DNA of 12,271 bases from positions 1 to 12,271 of the forward strand of contig JALUXR010000044.1 of assembly GCA_027013285.1 (NCBI GenBank), given 5' to 3'. This stretch comes from Candidatus Altimarinota bacterium. GTDB lineage: Bacteria > Patescibacteriota > Gracilibacteria > Absconditabacterales > Absconditicoccaceae. Made by a program: the position numbers and the translations under genes. Below, in pieces: positions 8,125 through 12,271 of this stretch (its first letter is position 1; each line of letters opens with the position of its first letter). Under the pieces are notes generated by a model that saw only the letters and a program-made list of their open reading frames with translations, was not told the origin of the DNA and searched no databases.

Positions 8125-10458
8125 TTATTTTTTTATCCCATCATATTCTATAATAGATTTTGCAATATTTTTATATATTTTTCAAGCAGTACAAACTCAC
8201 CATTGACAAGATCTAGGCCTTGAAACTTTAACAGCTATAACATACTTTAAATTATCAGCAGTAACAATTCATACAAAAGATCAGTTTGTCCATCAAATAG
8301 ATTTTTGATATCTTCATCTAAAAGTTAATTGAGAAGTTCAAGTTTTTCATCATAAAGTATAATTTTTTATTCACACTCTAATAAGATCTCCATGATATAT
8401 TGTGCTATACAAAGCATAAATCATATCTTTTGAAATAGTTGAATCAAACACCTTAGATACTATATATTTACCAAAATTTATGACAGTATTTTTCTCAACT
8501 ATTTTTTTAACAATAGTAGGTTTTAATAAAAATCATCAATTAACAACTGCTGAAACAGTTACTGCCATTTGCATAGGAGTAACTAATATTCATTGACCAA
8601 AAGAATTATTATAAAATCTTGCTTTTGAAAAATGTTCAAGTGCTGATATTTGTCAAGCTTTTTCTCAAGCTAACTGAATTCAAGTTCTTTTTCAAAATCA
8701 TAATTCTTTCAAATAATTATAATATATATCTTTTCAAACTTTTTTTATTAATTTTACCATTCAAACATTACAAGATCGTTCAAGGGCATGTAAGAAAGTA
8801 TGATAACCTACACATTCTCTTGCTACATTTCTAATAGTATATGGTCATATTTTTATTTTTCACTTATCTGTATAATAATCATATAAAGAAATATTTCTCG
8901 AATCCACACCGATAGATACTGTAAGAACTTTAAAAATACTTCAAGGCTCGTATGGGTCTGAAATAACTTGATTTATAAAAGTTCTAGGTCATAGTAAGTT
9001 TTTAAATATATATTTTTTTAATTTTGGATTAAATCTATCTTCAAATGTTGCATTTACTAATTTTCATTTTTTTTCAACTAAAATAGGAATATTTATATAT
9101 GTTTTTGCCATATTTCATGTTATAAGATAATCATATTTTTTTGTAAGAGGTTTAATTTTATAAATTTGTTCCCAATCATTTGGATTAAAATTTGGATATG
9201 AAGCCATAGCTTTTACTTCTCAATTAAAAGGATTCATAATCACTACAGAAACATTATCAGCTTTAAATTGATAATATGCTTTTTTAATAATATTTTGAAC
9301 CTGTTTTTGTAAACTATAATCAATAGTTAAATAGATATTAGCTCAATTTTGTGCTTGTTGAACATTTGTAGAAGTTGATCAAATAGTTCATATCCAAGGA
9401 GTATTCATTCATATTATTTTTCATTCTTTTCATTTTAAAATATTATTATAATACTGCTCTATTCATCATACTCCATTACCATTATTTACATATCACAAAA
9501 CATGAGACAAAAAAGAATTGTATGGATAATATCTAAAAGGGTGTTTTTGAAATCAAATTCAATGCAATAAAGGTATTTTATTATTTTTATCTCACTTATA
9601 CTTTTTTTTTAGTTGTTTAATTTTATCAATCCGTACAGGATTTACATAATCAGCTATTTTAACATATCTTCTTGGTCTTTTATTTAATATTCTAATTAAA
9701 TATTTTTTTGTATATTTATTATTTACTTTTGATAGAATATTATGCAAAACTAATACATATCTATCTAAATTATCTATCTGATTTAAATTTACATAAACAT
9801 AATTATTATCTTGAAAAATTAAAGCATTTAATCATAAATTTTTTAAAGATTTTATTAGTTTAGGATTAGAAAAAAATCATAAATAAGCTTTTGTGATATA
9901 ACTTTTTTTTAGTAAATTCTCTAACCTGCCTTCGATATCATTTTGTAAAATTCAAGTTGTAATATAGCTTAAATCTATATTTTCAGCCAAAGATGTATTC
10001 GTCAAATCTCAAGTTCAAGCTTTTTCTTTCTGTTTTATAAGTTTTACTTTTGCAAATTTTTCTACATTTTTTACACAAGTATATTTATCTACTTTATCTA
10101 ATTTATATCTATCACAAAAATGTTTATATAAAATAGGAGCCAAAAGTTTAGCAGCTTTTTGGTTATTCCAAATAATATAAGGATCTGCATATAAAGTATA
10201 TAAATTTATATTATCAGTTAATGCTATTTTTCAACCATTTTTATTCTGTAAATAAATATTTCACCTTACAGGTTCAAGATTTGCTACACTATAATGTTCC
10301 GAAAAAAGAAGATCATTATATTCATTATATTTGATAATCTGTAAATAAAATAATCTAATAATTAAAACAAAAAACAATCATCAAAAAAATATTAATAAGT
10401 AATCATATTTATTTAACCTAATATTAAATTTTAACTTTATTTTTAATCTCTTTATCAT
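8125..10458 (-). CDS. ftsI: FtsI-like class B penicillin-binding protein
   Basis: Class B penicillin-binding proteins are peptidoglycan transpeptidases; the FtsI type acts at the division septum. The frame runs from ATG 10458-10456 to TAA 8127-8125, giving 777 residues. A membrane anchor lies at about 21-41. The dimerisation region starts near EPVRGNIYL. A long pedestal, about residues 75-340, is larger than usual and Lys/Asn/Tyr-rich. The transpeptidase domain has EPGSIFK (nucleophile S507, K510), SCN at 562-564 and GGKTGTS with K705. The stretches GFGKRTGIQLAGE and SFGQGILVTPMQMA fit FtsI better than PBP2/MrdA. Three glycines around KTG and the glycine before S507 are UGA. Two cysteines sit near the C-terminus (RSCQWGVC). 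It looks monocistronic: a terminator and candidate promoter precede it, and a structured gap follows. The FtsI rather than PBP2 assignment is by motif similarity only. Confidence 0.92.
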
Positions 10459-10490
10459 AAAAAAATATTTTAACTTTAAAAAACTATTTA

Positions 10491-10519
10491 TATATACTTA
10501 TTTTGTTAGTATTCTTCAA
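10491..10519 (-). promoter_or_regulatory. Candidate promoter for ftsI
   Basis: On the minus strand TTGAAG (10519-10514) and TATATA (10496-10491) are 17 bases apart, about 33 bases before the ftsI ATG and just downstream of the terminator of the preceding gene. Each box matches consensus at four of six positions, so the call rests mainly on spacing and placement. Confidence 0.4.
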
Positions 10520-10522
10520 TAG

Positions 10523-10548
10523 AAAAAACCTACCATTTCAAGTAGGCT
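10523..10548 (-). terminator. Intrinsic terminator after the surface-protein gene
   Basis: On the minus strand a CCTAC/GTAGG stem (10546-10542 with 10533-10529) encloses an 8-base loop and is followed directly by TTTTTTCT. It starts 11 bases past the stop of the surface-protein gene and separates it from ftsI. Confidence 0.75.
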
Positions 10549-10556
10549 CATATATT

Positions 10557-12271
<1,715 letters not shown>

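Noticed and set aside
8619..8834. Plus-strand 71-residue hydrophobic frame
   Set aside because: It is antisense to the transpeptidase domain of ftsI, including the SCN motif region, and has no recognisable features.

Overview
The window is very AT-rich and reads correctly only if UGA is translated as glycine (genetic code 25). Under the standard code every large gene breaks into pieces; with UGA=Gly nine long genes appear. UGA falls exactly on invariant glycines: the P-loops of guanylate kinase and VirB4, the KTG box of the penicillin-binding protein, the PRPP loop of ComF and the pore helix of MscS. All nine stop codons seen are UAA, and no start has a convincing Shine-Dalgarno site. This points to Candidatus Absconditabacteria (SR1) or Gracilibacteria (BD1-5/GN02) of the Patescibacteria/CPR. 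I cannot tell the two apart from this sequence.

Layout. 1-127 (minus): start of an unassigned gene cut by the window edge. 128-310: intergenic, with a double-hairpin palindromic repeat resembling dispersed bacterial repeats. 311-874 (minus): guanylate kinase gmk. 951-4626 (minus): a tightly packed run mscS - traC-like - virB4, with a candidate promoter before mscS and a clear intrinsic terminator after virB4. 4733-5407 (minus): comF-like phosphoribosyltransferase. 5481-7893 (plus): an overlapping pair, an O-antigen ligase/Wzy-family polytopic membrane protein and an AI-2E/PerM-family membrane protein. 7894-8124: intergenic between convergent genes, with a long helix that pairs continuously only as minus-strand RNA. 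8125-10458 (minus): FtsI-like class B penicillin-binding protein. 10557 to the window end (minus): a cysteine-rich, probably surface-exposed protein whose upstream edge is a run of UGA codons encoding polyglycine.

Functionally the window is mostly about the cell envelope and surface: septal or wall synthesis, a glycan polymerase/ligase-like protein, a mechanosensitive channel, a VirB4/TraC module of the type IV secretion kind, a competence-type protein and a large surface protein. That fits a small host-attached or predatory cell, but the lifestyle is inferred from the lineage and is not shown by the sequence. The strongest observations are the recoding itself, the glycine motifs written in UGA, the UGA homopolymer, and the unexplained structured RNA candidate after ftsI.
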